Below, piece by piece: positions 42,960-50,653 of a stretch of DNA of 56,445 nucleotides. Position 1 is the first letter of the stretch, and every line of letters begins with the position of its first letter. This DNA comes from Bacteroidales bacterium (GTDB taxonomy: Bacteria; Bacteroidota; Bacteroidia; Bacteroidales; WCHB1-69). The notes under the pieces were generated by a model, which made no database searches, was not told where the DNA came from, and saw only the letters and a list, made by a program, of their open reading frames with translations. The stretch lies in assembly GCA_017525245.1 (NCBI GenBank), contig JAFXTE010000015.1, positions 1 to 56,445 on the forward strand, given 5' to 3'. The translations under genes and the position numbers were made by a program.

Positions 42960-43727
42960 ATGAAAAAAATCCTACTCTCCCTCTTCATCATTTCCTTTGT
43001 GTTCGCTGCCGTGGCGCAAACGCAAAACGAGACAGAACAGCCCAAGGAATCCGCCACCGGGCGGGTAATCTCCTGGTACAACAACCACTTGAACTACGGC
43101 ACGGTCACTCTGCTGATGACCATCGAAAGCTCGTTCATCCCGTTCCCGTCGGAGGTGATTGTGCCACCCGCCGCCTACCAAGCTTGCAACAGCGACAACG
43201 AGGCCTTGTATGTCACATCCTCTAAGTTCGTCAATGTGCTGTTGATCATATTGTTCGCGACACTCGGAGCTTTGATAGGAGCCTTGATCAACTACGTGCT
43301 GGCCCTCTGGTTAGGCCGCCCGATTATCTACTGGTTCGCGGACAGCAAGGTGGGACACATGTTGTTGTTAGACAGCGCGAAAGTGCAGAAAGCGGAGGAC
43401 TATTTCCGGGAGCACGGCAATGTCTCCACACTGGTGGGCCGTTTCATCCCCGCCATCCGGCAGTTGATTTCCATCCCCGCCGGCCTCGCCAAGATGCATA
43501 TCGGCAAGTTTATCCTCTTCACCAGCATTGGCGCGGCCTGCTGGAACACCGTGCTGGCTATCCTCGGATATGTCGCGCACGGACAGAAAGACTTGATTGA
43601 CAAATACAACCACGAGCTGACCATCGCGCTGTTAGCCCTTTGCGGCATTGGCATCGTCTATGTGATCATCAAGTGGATTGTTTCGGCCAGAAAACGCAAA
43701 AACGCTGCATCCAACGAAGAAGCCTAA
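42960..43727 (+). CDS. DedA/SNARE-associated family membrane protein
   Basis: A 255-residue inner-membrane protein with an N-terminal signal-like segment (LLSLFIISFVFAAVAQ), which is unusual for DedA proteins, followed by four or five TM segments. Family motifs are present: ESSFIPFPSEVIVPPAAY with the acidic E and GRFIPAIRQLISIPAGLAKM containing the paired Arg. DedA proteins are flippases for undecaprenyl phosphate or phosphatidylethanolamine and affect membrane potential; which lipid applies here cannot be told. Stop and aroE start overlap (TAATG), a translational coupling. Confidence 0.9.
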   Translation: MKKILLSLFIISFVFAAVAQTQNETEQPKESATGRVISWYNNHLNYGTVTLLMTIESSFIPFPSEVIVPPAAYQACNSDNEALYVTSSKFVNVLLIILFATLGALIGALINYVLALWLGRPIIYWFADSKVGHMLLLDSAKVQKAEDYFREHGNVSTLVGRFIPAIRQLISIPAGLAKMHIGKFILFTSIGAACWNTVLAILGYVAHGQKDLIDKYNHELTIALLALCGIGIVYVIIKWIVSARKRKNAASNEEA

Positions 43728-44464
43728 TGCGAGAGTTCGGACTCATCGGTAAAACGCTTTCCCACAGTTTCTCCAAAATCTATTTTGAAGAAAAATTCCA
43801 ACGTGAGCATATAACAGATGCCTCCTATTCTCTTTTTGAATTAGCTGATATTGAACAGATTACAGACTTCATCCGGCAACATCCCGATTTGGTCGGATTC
43901 AACGTCACCATTCCTTATAAACAACAGATCATCCCTTATTTGGATACGTTATCCGATGAAGCGAAGACTATCGGAGCTGTAAACACCGTAACCATACAAC
44001 ATATTGACAATCACACTTTTACAAAAGGACACAACACCGACATCATAGGATTCCGAGATTCTTTACAAGGTATCACGATTCCCAATCATGCGTTAATTTT
44101 AGGGACCGGAGGCGCCAGCGTTGCGGTGAAACACGTCCTTGAATTACTCGGATGCACCTGTACGGTTGTCTCCCGAAGCCCTGAAAGAGGTCTCCCCTAC
44201 TCCGCTCTGATTCAGGAGATTGTCCGTCAACATCGTCTCATCGTCAACTGCACCCCATTAGGCACATTCCCCAACATCAACGAAAAACCCGATATCCCTT
44301 ACGAGGGAATATCGGGTGATCATATCTTGTATGATTTAGTGTATAACCCTTCCGAAACAGCTTTTCTGAAAGAAGGTGCCAGACGCGGAGCGAAAACCCT
44401 GAACGGGTTGGCGATGCTGCAGGCACAAGCGGAAGCAGCATGGAATATATGGCAAATCTTGTAG
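43727..44464 (+). CDS. aroE: Shikimate dehydrogenase
   Basis: A 245-residue NADPH enzyme reducing 3-dehydroshikimate in aromatic amino-acid synthesis. Substrate motif SHSFSKIYF (12-20), catalytic K65 in NVTIPYKQ, N86 and D105 (HNTDIIGF), nucleotide loop LGTGGASVAVKH (about 120-131) and the late NGLAMLQAQA where most homologues have DGLGML. Slightly short compared with typical 270-residue enzymes, as in many Bacteroidota. Start is fixed by TAATG overlap with dedA. A 29-bp near-perfect inverted repeat (44288-44316) lies inside the gene. A 28-bp-type palindrome follows the stop. Confidence 0.95.
   Translation: MREFGLIGKTLSHSFSKIYFEEKFQREHITDASYSLFELADIEQITDFIRQHPDLVGFNVTIPYKQQIIPYLDTLSDEAKTIGAVNTVTIQHIDNHTFTKGHNTDIIGFRDSLQGITIPNHALILGTGGASVAVKHVLELLGCTCTVVSRSPERGLPYSALIQEIVRQHRLIVNCTPLGTFPNINEKPDIPYEGISGDHILYDLVYNPSETAFLKEGARRGAKTLNGLAMLQAQAEAAWNIWQIL
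44288..44316. repeat. Inverted repeat inside aroE
   Basis: CCCGATATCCC-TTACGA-GGGAATATCGGG. Stem of 11 pairs with one bulged A and a six-base loop, coding for KPDIPYEGISG. Could form an RNA hairpin in the message; no role known. Confidence 0.7.
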
Positions 44465-44489
44465 AGACGTGCCAACGGCGCGTCTCCAC
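44461..44489. repeat. 28-bp palindrome family, diverged copy after aroE
   Basis: GTAGAGACG-TGCCAACGGCG-CGTCTCCAC. The aroE stop codon (TAG) is part of its first arm. The centre is no longer fully palindromic. Confidence 0.75.
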
Positions 44490-44512
44490 TTCTATAACCT
44501 ATAGCCTTTTTC

Positions 44513-45466
44513 TTACCTATTATGGAAGAAGAAATCGTTCATCACCACCCGGAGCATCACCCCGTAGTTGAAAGTGAACGGTTTCTCCAAAGATTTCGAA
44601 TTTAAGTCATAGACCGGCAGGTTCAAACGGCTCATGCAGCCGTAAAAGGTGGGGTCAAGCGAGACATATTTGTTCACCACAATCTTCAGACCCGTGGCGA
44701 ATGAGAACCCGAATCCACCGCCTCCGTAAATCTCATCATACGTCTGCATATCCACACCCGGCACATAGCCAGCACCGCCATACGGGTCCAACAACGTCAG
44801 CGTTAGCTGGGGATTATTGTGCTCGTCCAACAAAACAGCGTCGAACTTCTTCACCCTTGCATAGTTGAACTGGGCGCCCACCTCCAAAAAGGGCTTTACA
44901 ACCCGATGAGCTCCGCTGAACAAATAGGACACGGAGAGGTCAATCATGGATCGGTCTTCCTTGCCCGACAACGTGAGTTCCGGTGCTATGTAATTGTTTC
45001 CCGACACAGAAGTATAGGTCAATAACAGCTTGTTTATCGAAGTCAGACGAGAAAAAGTGTAGGACAACGAAACACCCCAATTGTCACGTATCTTATAACG
45101 CACACCCAAAGACACACATGCCGAAAGGTTGTACTGCGGATTCCAGTTCAAGTCCTCCTCGCGGAAACCGATTTCGTCTTCTAAACTAACGTGTTGATAA
45201 ATCTCATTTACCGCCGCCAAAATCTCATCTTTACGAAATTTGTTATCAAACAGATAATCAAGACCACACTCATTGTGGGAGCTGCCGTTATAATAGAGCG
45301 CAGACTTCTTTCCTCCGAAAAACATTCCGCCACCAATATAGAAGTCGAATCCGCGGTCGTACCAGGTGGTGTCATGGAAAGTCACGTTCTCCCCTATCTG
45401 CTCACGCTGCGCGAAACCCGCCATCGTCGGGACAAGGAATAGAATTGCTATAAGTAACTGTTTCAT
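44513..45466 (-). CDS. Outer-membrane beta-barrel protein, unknown function
   Basis: A 317-residue protein with signal peptide 1-19 (LFLVPTMAGFAQ). Alternating strands run through the mature part (YDRGFDFYIGGGMFFGG, LGVRYKIRDNWGVSLSYTFSRL, FLEVGAQFNYARVKKF, FGFSFATGLKIVVNKYVSLD), with a terminal strand ending FFFHNR. This fits the PorT/OmpA-like barrel class without a recognisable peptidoglycan-binding domain. It converges with aroE. The upstream spacer is a long ACTGAAGACTTTGG word repeat. Role unknown. Confidence 0.68.
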   Translation of the reverse strand: MKQLLIAILFLVPTMAGFAQREQIGENVTFHDTTWYDRGFDFYIGGGMFFGGKKSALYYNGSSHNECGLDYLFDNKFRKDEILAAVNEIYQHVSLEDEIGFREEDLNWNPQYNLSACVSLGVRYKIRDNWGVSLSYTFSRLTSINKLLLTYTSVSGNNYIAPELTLSGKEDRSMIDLSVSYLFSGAHRVVKPFLEVGAQFNYARVKKFDAVLLDEHNNPQLTLTLLDPYGGAGYVPGVDMQTYDEIYGGGGFGFSFATGLKIVVNKYVSLDPTFYGCMSRLNLPVYDLNSKSLEKPFTFNYGVMLRVVMNDFFFHNR

Positions 45467-45478
45467 ACAATTATTCTT

Positions 45479-45580
45479 TTAGGCTGAAGACTTTGGACTG
45501 AAGACTTTGGACTGAAGACTTTGGACTTTGGACTTAAGACTTTTATGTCTTCTTTTATCTCAAGTCCACAGTCCTCAGTC
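45479..45580. repeat. GGACTGAAGACTTTGG word repeat
   Basis: Three ACTGAAGACTTTGGACT-type units followed by TTTATCTCAAGTCCACAGTCC near lpdA 3' end. It fills the whole spacer between a barrel gene and lpdA. Confidence 0.88.
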
Positions 45581-46977
45581 TATATATGCACGCACTCCCC
45601 GTACGCCACGGCCACAGCTTCCATAATCGCCTCAGACATCGTGGGGTGCGGGAACACGGCACTGATGATTTCGGGACCGGTCATGCCTTTCTTACGGGCG
45701 GTAACGGCACCTGCGATCATCTCCGTGACGTTGTCGCCGATGAGATGGCAACCAAGCCATTCGTTGGTATTCTTGTCGAAGATGACCTTCACCATACCGT
45801 CGCGGTTGCCGGAAGAAGCCGCCTTACCAGACGCGGTGAACGGGAACTTGCCGATGAGCACTTCCCTGCCCTGCTCCACACAGGCGCGCTCGGTGAGACC
45901 CACGGAGGCGATTTCGGGAGTAGTATAGGTACAGCCGGGAATGTTGCTGTAATCAACTGGTTCGGGGTTGTGGCCGGCGATCTTCTCCACGCAGACAAGT
46001 GCTTCGTGCGAGGCCACATGCGCCAAGGCTGGTCCATGCACGATGTCGCCGATGGCATACACGCCCTCGACGTTCGTGCGGTAGTAGTCGTCAACGGTGA
46101 CCTTGCCGCGTTCAAACGCCACACCGCACTCCTCGAGGCCGAGGCCTTCCAGGTTGGTGGCCACGCCCACAGCGGACAACACGATGTCGCAGGTGATCTC
46201 CGTAATCTTCTCCTTGCTGTCCTTAACTGTGACAACGCACTGGTCGTCAACAATATCCACTTTCTCCACAGCGGCACCGGTCATCGTCTTAATGCCGTGC
46301 TTGCGAAAACAGCGAGCGAGTTGTGCGGCGATGTCGTCGTCCTCCACAGGAACGAGACGCGGCATGTACTCCACAATCGTAACTTGCGTTCCCATAGTGG
46401 AATAGAAGTAGGCCAGCTCGCTGCCGATAGCACCGGAACCCATCACCACCATGCTCTTGGGCAGTTCGGGGAGTGTCAGCGCCTCGCGGTAGCCGATGAT
46501 TTTCTTGCCGTCTTGCGGCACGTTGGGCAGACTGCGGGAACGGGCGCCCGTGGCGAGGATGATGTGCTTCGCCTCGTAAGTTTCCACCGTACCGTCAGCA
46601 GCTGTGACTTCAACATGGTGATTATCGGCAAGTTTACCAAAGCCGGCAATCACATCGACGTTGTTCTTCTTGAGCAGGAACTGCACACCCTTGCTCATCT
46701 GCTCAGCCACCCCGCGACTGCGTTTCACCACAGCCTGAAAATCCGGAGCAACAGTACCGTCAAGGGTGATGCCGTAATCAGCGGCATGTGACATATATTT
46801 ATAGACTTGCGCACTCTTCAGCAACGCTTTGGTGGGAATGCAGCCCCAGTTGAGGCAGATGCCGCCCAGTTCGGCGCGCTCCACCACAGCGGCTTTGAGG
46901 TTCAACTGACTGGCCCGAATCGCAGCGACATAACCGCCAGGACCACTTCCTATTACGATAACATCATAATTTGCCAT
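45580..46977 (-). CDS. lpdA: Dihydrolipoyl dehydrogenase
   Basis: A 465-residue FAD disulfide oxidoreductase, the E3 of 2-oxo-acid dehydrogenase or glycine-cleavage complexes, re-oxidising dihydrolipoyl groups with NAD+. FAD motif VIGSGPGGYVAAI (8-20), redox Cys pair C41/C46 in GGICLNWGCIP, NAD motif MGSGAIGSELAYF (about 178-190) and the C-terminal His-Glu pair H444/E449 in HPTMSEAI. No E1/E2 gene is adjacent, so the parent complex is unclear. No promoter box is obvious in the short A+T-rich gap before nhaD, so read-through from nhaD is possible. Confidence 0.96.
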   Translation of the reverse strand: MANYDVIVIGSGPGGYVAAIRASQLNLKAAVVERAELGGICLNWGCIPTKALLKSAQVYKYMSHAADYGITLDGTVAPDFQAVVKRSRGVAEQMSKGVQFLLKKNNVDVIAGFGKLADNHHVEVTAADGTVETYEAKHIILATGARSRSLPNVPQDGKKIIGYREALTLPELPKSMVVMGSGAIGSELAYFYSTMGTQVTIVEYMPRLVPVEDDDIAAQLARCFRKHGIKTMTGAAVEKVDIVDDQCVVTVKDSKEKITEITCDIVLSAVGVATNLEGLGLEECGVAFERGKVTVDDYYRTNVEGVYAIGDIVHGPALAHVASHEALVCVEKIAGHNPEPVDYSNIPGCTYTTPEIASVGLTERACVEQGREVLIGKFPFTASGKAASSGNRDGMVKVIFDKNTNEWLGCHLIGDNVTEMIAGAVTARKKGMTGPEIISAVFPHPTMSEAIMEAVAVAYGECVHI

Positions 46978-47040
46978 ATATTTTCTATTTTTTGTTACTA
47001 TTTCTAAAAGTGAGCAATGACGTTTGCCCTTAACGAGCTA

Positions 47041-48417
47041 TCATCCAGCCACTGCCGTTGCCAAATTGTGGAAAATCAGGTTGTTCGTCAGCACATAACA
47101 GCCGGCGCCAGCGAGATACCCCAACAGGGCGTATGGGGTGATGTGCTTCAGATACCAGATGAAGTCGATCTTCTCCATGCCCATGACAGCCACACCTGCG
47201 GCGGAACCAATGATGAGGATGCTGCCGCCCGTGCCGGCGCAGTAGGCCAGGAAAATCCAGAACATGTGATCCATCGGGAAATTGTACATACCCATGGCAC
47301 CTGCCACCAACGGCACATTGTCGATGATGGACGACAGAATGCCTATCACCGTGTCAATCAGATAGTAGTTGCCGTTGAAGAGCGTGTCGAGGCTGCCGGC
47401 GAGCAACGAGAGATGTCCAGCGCTCTGCAGTCCGGAAACGGCCAACAAAATACCGAGGAAGAAGAGGATGCTGGGAAGATCGATGCGCGTAAGCACTCCG
47501 GAAATCGTTAACATACGGTTCTCATCATGATTGGTCTTATGCAGAATCTCGGTCGTGATCCAGAGAATGGAAAGACCGAGCATAATGCCCATATAGGGTT
47601 TCAGATGGGTCAGAATCTTGAAGACGGGGACGAACACCAGTGCGGCAACGCCCATGAAGAAGATGAGGTTGCGCTGCCATGTCGGGACACCTGCGCTCTT
47701 GGTATCTTTCGGGCGTTTCGAGGCATCGATTTCGCCTTTCTCCACAAAGGAAACCACGATAAGCGGGATGATCATGGAAATCAAGCTCGGAATGAAGCAT
47801 TCGAGTATGACACTGCCCGTGGAGACCTTGCCCGCGATCCAGAGCATGATGGTGGTCACGTCGCCGATGGGGCTCCACGCGCCGCCCGCATTGGCCGCCA
47901 GAATCACCATGCCACCGAAGAACCAACGGTCGTGCTGTTCAGGCAAAAGTTTCCGCAACAGCGCGACCATCACGATGGCGGTGGTCAGGTTGTCAAGGAT
48001 AGCGGAGAAGAAGAACGTGATGAAGCTCAATATCCACAACAGCTTCACCTTGTTGGTGGTCTTGATGTTGTCCGTAATGATGTTGAAACCTCCGTAAGTG
48101 TCAATGAGTTCCACCACGGTCATGGCACCCATCAGGTAGAAAAGGATCTCGGCGATGTCGCCCAGATGATGGATAAGCTCGTGAGTGGTGATGAAATCGA
48201 TGAAAGGATGCACGGAATCGGGATGCGAATCCTTAAACGCTTCATAACCAGCGCCGAAATTGGCGAACTCGAAGATTTCGGGACCCGAAAGGATGAAACA
48301 GGTCCAAATCAGCACTCCTATCAAGAGTGCGAAAGCCGTTTTGTTGATTTTCAACGGATGTTCAAGGGCTATGCAAAGATAGCCGATGACAAAAATAACA
48401 ATCATCAAGTAAAACAT
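47041..48417 (-). CDS. nhaD: NhaD-family Na+/H+ antiporter
   Basis: A 458-residue inner-membrane antiporter with about 12 TM segments. The family's conserved ILDNLTTAIVMVALLRKLLP and ILAANAGGAWSPIGDVTTIMLW are present, with acidic/polar residues in helix breaks, and IIDNVPLVAGAMGMY in the second half. It exports Na+ (or Li+) in exchange for protons, mainly at alkaline pH. Together with the K+-dependent pyrophosphatase it suggests sodium cycling. The gene starts 23 bp after a barrel gene's stop, so the two likely form one transcript with a promoter at 49173. Confidence 0.95.
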   Translation of the reverse strand: MFYLMIVIFVIGYLCIALEHPLKINKTAFALLIGVLIWTCFILSGPEIFEFANFGAGYEAFKDSHPDSVHPFIDFITTHELIHHLGDIAEILFYLMGAMTVVELIDTYGGFNIITDNIKTTNKVKLLWILSFITFFFSAILDNLTTAIVMVALLRKLLPEQHDRWFFGGMVILAANAGGAWSPIGDVTTIMLWIAGKVSTGSVILECFIPSLISMIIPLIVVSFVEKGEIDASKRPKDTKSAGVPTWQRNLIFFMGVAALVFVPVFKILTHLKPYMGIMLGLSILWITTEILHKTNHDENRMLTISGVLTRIDLPSILFFLGILLAVSGLQSAGHLSLLAGSLDTLFNGNYYLIDTVIGILSSIIDNVPLVAGAMGMYNFPMDHMFWIFLAYCAGTGGSILIIGSAAGVAVMGMEKIDFIWYLKHITPYALLGYLAGAGCYVLTNNLIFHNLATAVAG

Positions 48418-48439
48418 AACGGAATATTTTTATAACTGA

Positions 48440-49156
48440 CTAAAAAAGACTCAAGGAAATCCCCACGGACATGGGATAAATCTTCGGCCCTTTAGACTCA
48501 ATGAAGAGCGGGGTCGGCTGGAAACAGTAATAAACGTTGACGAATTTCCAACCTATTCGAGCATAGACATCCACGTGATACTTTGTCCTGTTCATCATCA
48601 GAAGATTCTTGTATCTCGCGGTGTCCGCGGGAATTTCAGGGTCGTTGCCTTTGTATTTCTGAGAGACTTCGGCCACCCAGCCCACGCGGGCGCCCACGGA
48701 GAACTTGAATCCGTTAGGATGACGGTATCTGAATTCCAACGGGACATTGACGTTGAAATAGTTCATCTTCAGGACTTTATATTTTACCGCTTCCGGCAGA
48801 AGATAGTATTTCATCACATCCGACTCCTTGTCATAGCGCAATAAAGCGTTGCTATACTGAGTGTAATAGCTCACGCCGACACCCAATCCGATTGCTATGG
48901 GTTTGTTTTTGATTTTGAAATCCCAAATCGCGGACACATTGAAGCCTGGGTCAAATTTCATGTGCGAGACCTGGGTCGGCATGTTCATCCAGAATGTATG
49001 ATAGATGTCCATAATCAAACGGTCACGGAACACCACCGGGCGTTCTTCGGCCACTGTGTCCTTTGGGGTTGTATAAGGGGTTTGGGGTGTCTGCGCACTC
49101 AACGTCTGCAATGCGCAAAAACACAACAATACTATGGTAAAAAAATGTCTTTTCAT
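48440..49156 (-). CDS. Outer-membrane beta-barrel protein (PorT-like)
   Basis: A 238-residue protein with signal peptide 1-22 (CFCALQTLSAQ) then strands typical of the PF13568-type outer-membrane barrel: VSAIWDFKIKNKPIAIGLGVGVSYYTQ, FNVNVPLEFRYRHPNGFKFSVGARVGWV, VDVYARIGWKFVNVYYCF and a final SVGISLSLF. PorT proteins belong to the T9SS environment, but this family is broad, so no specific function is claimed. Start 49156 (MKRHFF) avoids ten codons that run toward the promoter box TATCTTTG at 49173-49180. It leads nhaD by 22 bp. Confidence 0.72.
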   Translation of the reverse strand: MKRHFFTIVLLCFCALQTLSAQTPQTPYTTPKDTVAEERPVVFRDRLIMDIYHTFWMNMPTQVSHMKFDPGFNVSAIWDFKIKNKPIAIGLGVGVSYYTQYSNALLRYDKESDVMKYYLLPEAVKYKVLKMNYFNVNVPLEFRYRHPNGFKFSVGARVGWVAEVSQKYKGNDPEIPADTARYKNLLMMNRTKYHVDVYARIGWKFVNVYYCFQPTPLFIESKGPKIYPMSVGISLSLF

Positions 49157-49172
49157 CGCTGTAATAATCAAA

Positions 49173-49180
49173 CGGCAAAG
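49173..49180 (-). promoter_or_regulatory. Promoter -7 box of the barrel-nhaD pair
   Basis: Minus-strand TATCTTTG, 16 bp before the chosen start. Confidence 0.55.
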
Positions 49181-49304
49181 ATACAATTTTTTTAAGTATG
49201 ACTATGACTATAACAACGACTTTGAGAATCGGAAAAATTTCCTATTTTCGCATCGGATATTTTTTCCGGCAAAACAAGTATAAACATTTATAATCCAGAA
49301 AGAT

Positions 49305-50246
49305 ATGGCAAGAGAAGTAAAATGTCTCATCATCGGTTCCGGTCCCGCAGGATACATGGCCGGCGTATATACGGCACGTGCCGACCTGAAACCCCTCCTC
49401 ATCGAGGGCATGCAGCAGGGCGGTCAGCTGACCATCACCAACGAAGTGGAGAACTTCCCGGGATTCCCGGGTGGCGCGGGCGGTCCGGTCATCATGGACA
49501 AGCTGCGCGAGCAGGCGCTGAAACTGGGTGTGGAGATGCAGCCCAAGAGCGTCGCAAAGGTCGATTTCAGTGCCCGTCCGTTCCACTGCCAACTCGATGA
49601 CGGCGAGGAGATTATTGCCGATACAGTCATCGTGGCCACGGGCGCGAGTGCGCGCTGGCTGCACCTGCCCGGCGAGGACGAGTTCCGCGGCTTCGGGGTC
49701 TCCACCTGCGCCACCTGCGACGGCAATTTCTTCCGCAACAAGACCACCGTGGTCATCGGTGGCGGCGACACCGCGTTGGAGGACGCCCTCTACCTGTCGC
49801 AGCTCTGCACGAAAGTCTATATCGTACACCGCCGCGACCAGTTCCGGGGCACCGTCGCGCTGCAGAAGAGCGTGCTGGCGACTCCGAACATCGAGGTCGT
49901 ATGGAGCCACGTGCCCGTGGAGATCACCGGCGAGCAGAAAGGGTTCATCAAGAAGGTGACGGGCCTGAAGGTGAAGCACGCGCAGACCGGCGAGGAGCGC
50001 ACCTTGGAGGTCGATGGCGTGTTCGAGGCCATCGGCGTGGTGCCGACCACCGAACTCTTTGTGGGACAACTGGATATGAACGAGCAGGGCTACATTGTCA
50101 CGAAGCCCGACAGCACGAAGACCAACGTCGAGGGCGTGTTCGCCGCCGGCGACGTGCAGGACCCCGTCTTCCGCCAGGCCGTCATCGCCGCCGGCACCGG
50201 CAGCATGGCGGGCATCGAGGCGTCGCGGTTCCTGATGGAGAATTAG
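49305..50246 (+). CDS. trxB: Thioredoxin-disulfide reductase
   Basis: A 313-residue FAD/NADPH enzyme that keeps thioredoxin reduced. FAD-binding IIGSGPAGYMAGVY (9-22), active-site CATC (C135-C138 in STCATCDGNFF), NADPH motif VIGGGDTALEDALYL and the late GVFAAGDVQDPVFRQAVIAAGTG. Low-molecular-weight bacterial type, full length. The thioredoxin gene is not nearby. Followed by 400 bp of repeats and no gene, so monocistronic. Confidence 0.97.
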   Translation: MAREVKCLIIGSGPAGYMAGVYTARADLKPLLIEGMQQGGQLTITNEVENFPGFPGGAGGPVIMDKLREQALKLGVEMQPKSVAKVDFSARPFHCQLDDGEEIIADTVIVATGASARWLHLPGEDEFRGFGVSTCATCDGNFFRNKTTVVIGGGDTALEDALYLSQLCTKVYIVHRRDQFRGTVALQKSVLATPNIEVVWSHVPVEITGEQKGFIKKVTGLKVKHAQTGEERTLEVDGVFEAIGVVPTTELFVGQLDMNEQGYIVTKPDSTKTNVEGVFAAGDVQDPVFRQAVIAAGTGSMAGIEASRFLMEN

Positions 50247-50653
50247 GGAACCAACGGCGTCCCGCAGTTGAAATGCTGAATTATGAATGCTGAATTATGA
50301 ATGCTGAATGCTGAATATTTTGGACTTCTACGGGACAGCACGCTGCTCTGGTCGCACATCCGCCCTCCTTTTACTCTTTCCCAACCGCGTCAGCGGTTGC
50401 ATATCTTTAGCCGGTGGCGATGACGGGGTCCCACACAACCCCAGAGGGGTTGCATAGACGATCAAATGGTTATTGGTTATGGGTTATTGGTTATTGAGGG
50501 GGATGTTCGGGACGTTAGTGGGGAATGGTGTTGGGCGCGACGGCTCGCACAAAATAAAAAAAAGTTGATGCATAAGCCCTGAAGTTTTGTTCCGGCAAGA
50601 GTGAGGGATACATAATTTTTGTAGTTTTGCCGCATTATGTAATATTTGCGGAA
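50247..50653. other. Repeat-filled spacer after trxB
   Basis: No gene is supported here. In order: GAATTATGAATGCTGAATTATG-type words (50269-50312); a paired-hairpin element with AACCGCGTCAGCGGTT (50390 region) and CAACCCCAGAGGGGTTG (about 50438-50454) around ATCTTTAGCCGGTGGCGATG; GGTTATTGGTTATGGGTTAT words (50464-50497); GCGCGACGGCTCGCACAAAAT (about 50536-50556), whose near-copy lies before sufB (53615 region); and the TAGTTTTG box of the WG gene. Confidence 0.75.
50622..50629 (+). promoter_or_regulatory. Promoter -7 box of the WG-repeat gene
   Basis: TAGTTTTG, 24 bp before the ATG at 50654. Its position rules out a TTG start at 50627. Confidence 0.55.

Noticed and set aside
45586-46791. 401-codon plus-strand frame opposite lpdA
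   Set aside because: Shadow of lpdA, whose FAD, Cys pair and His-Glu motifs are complete.
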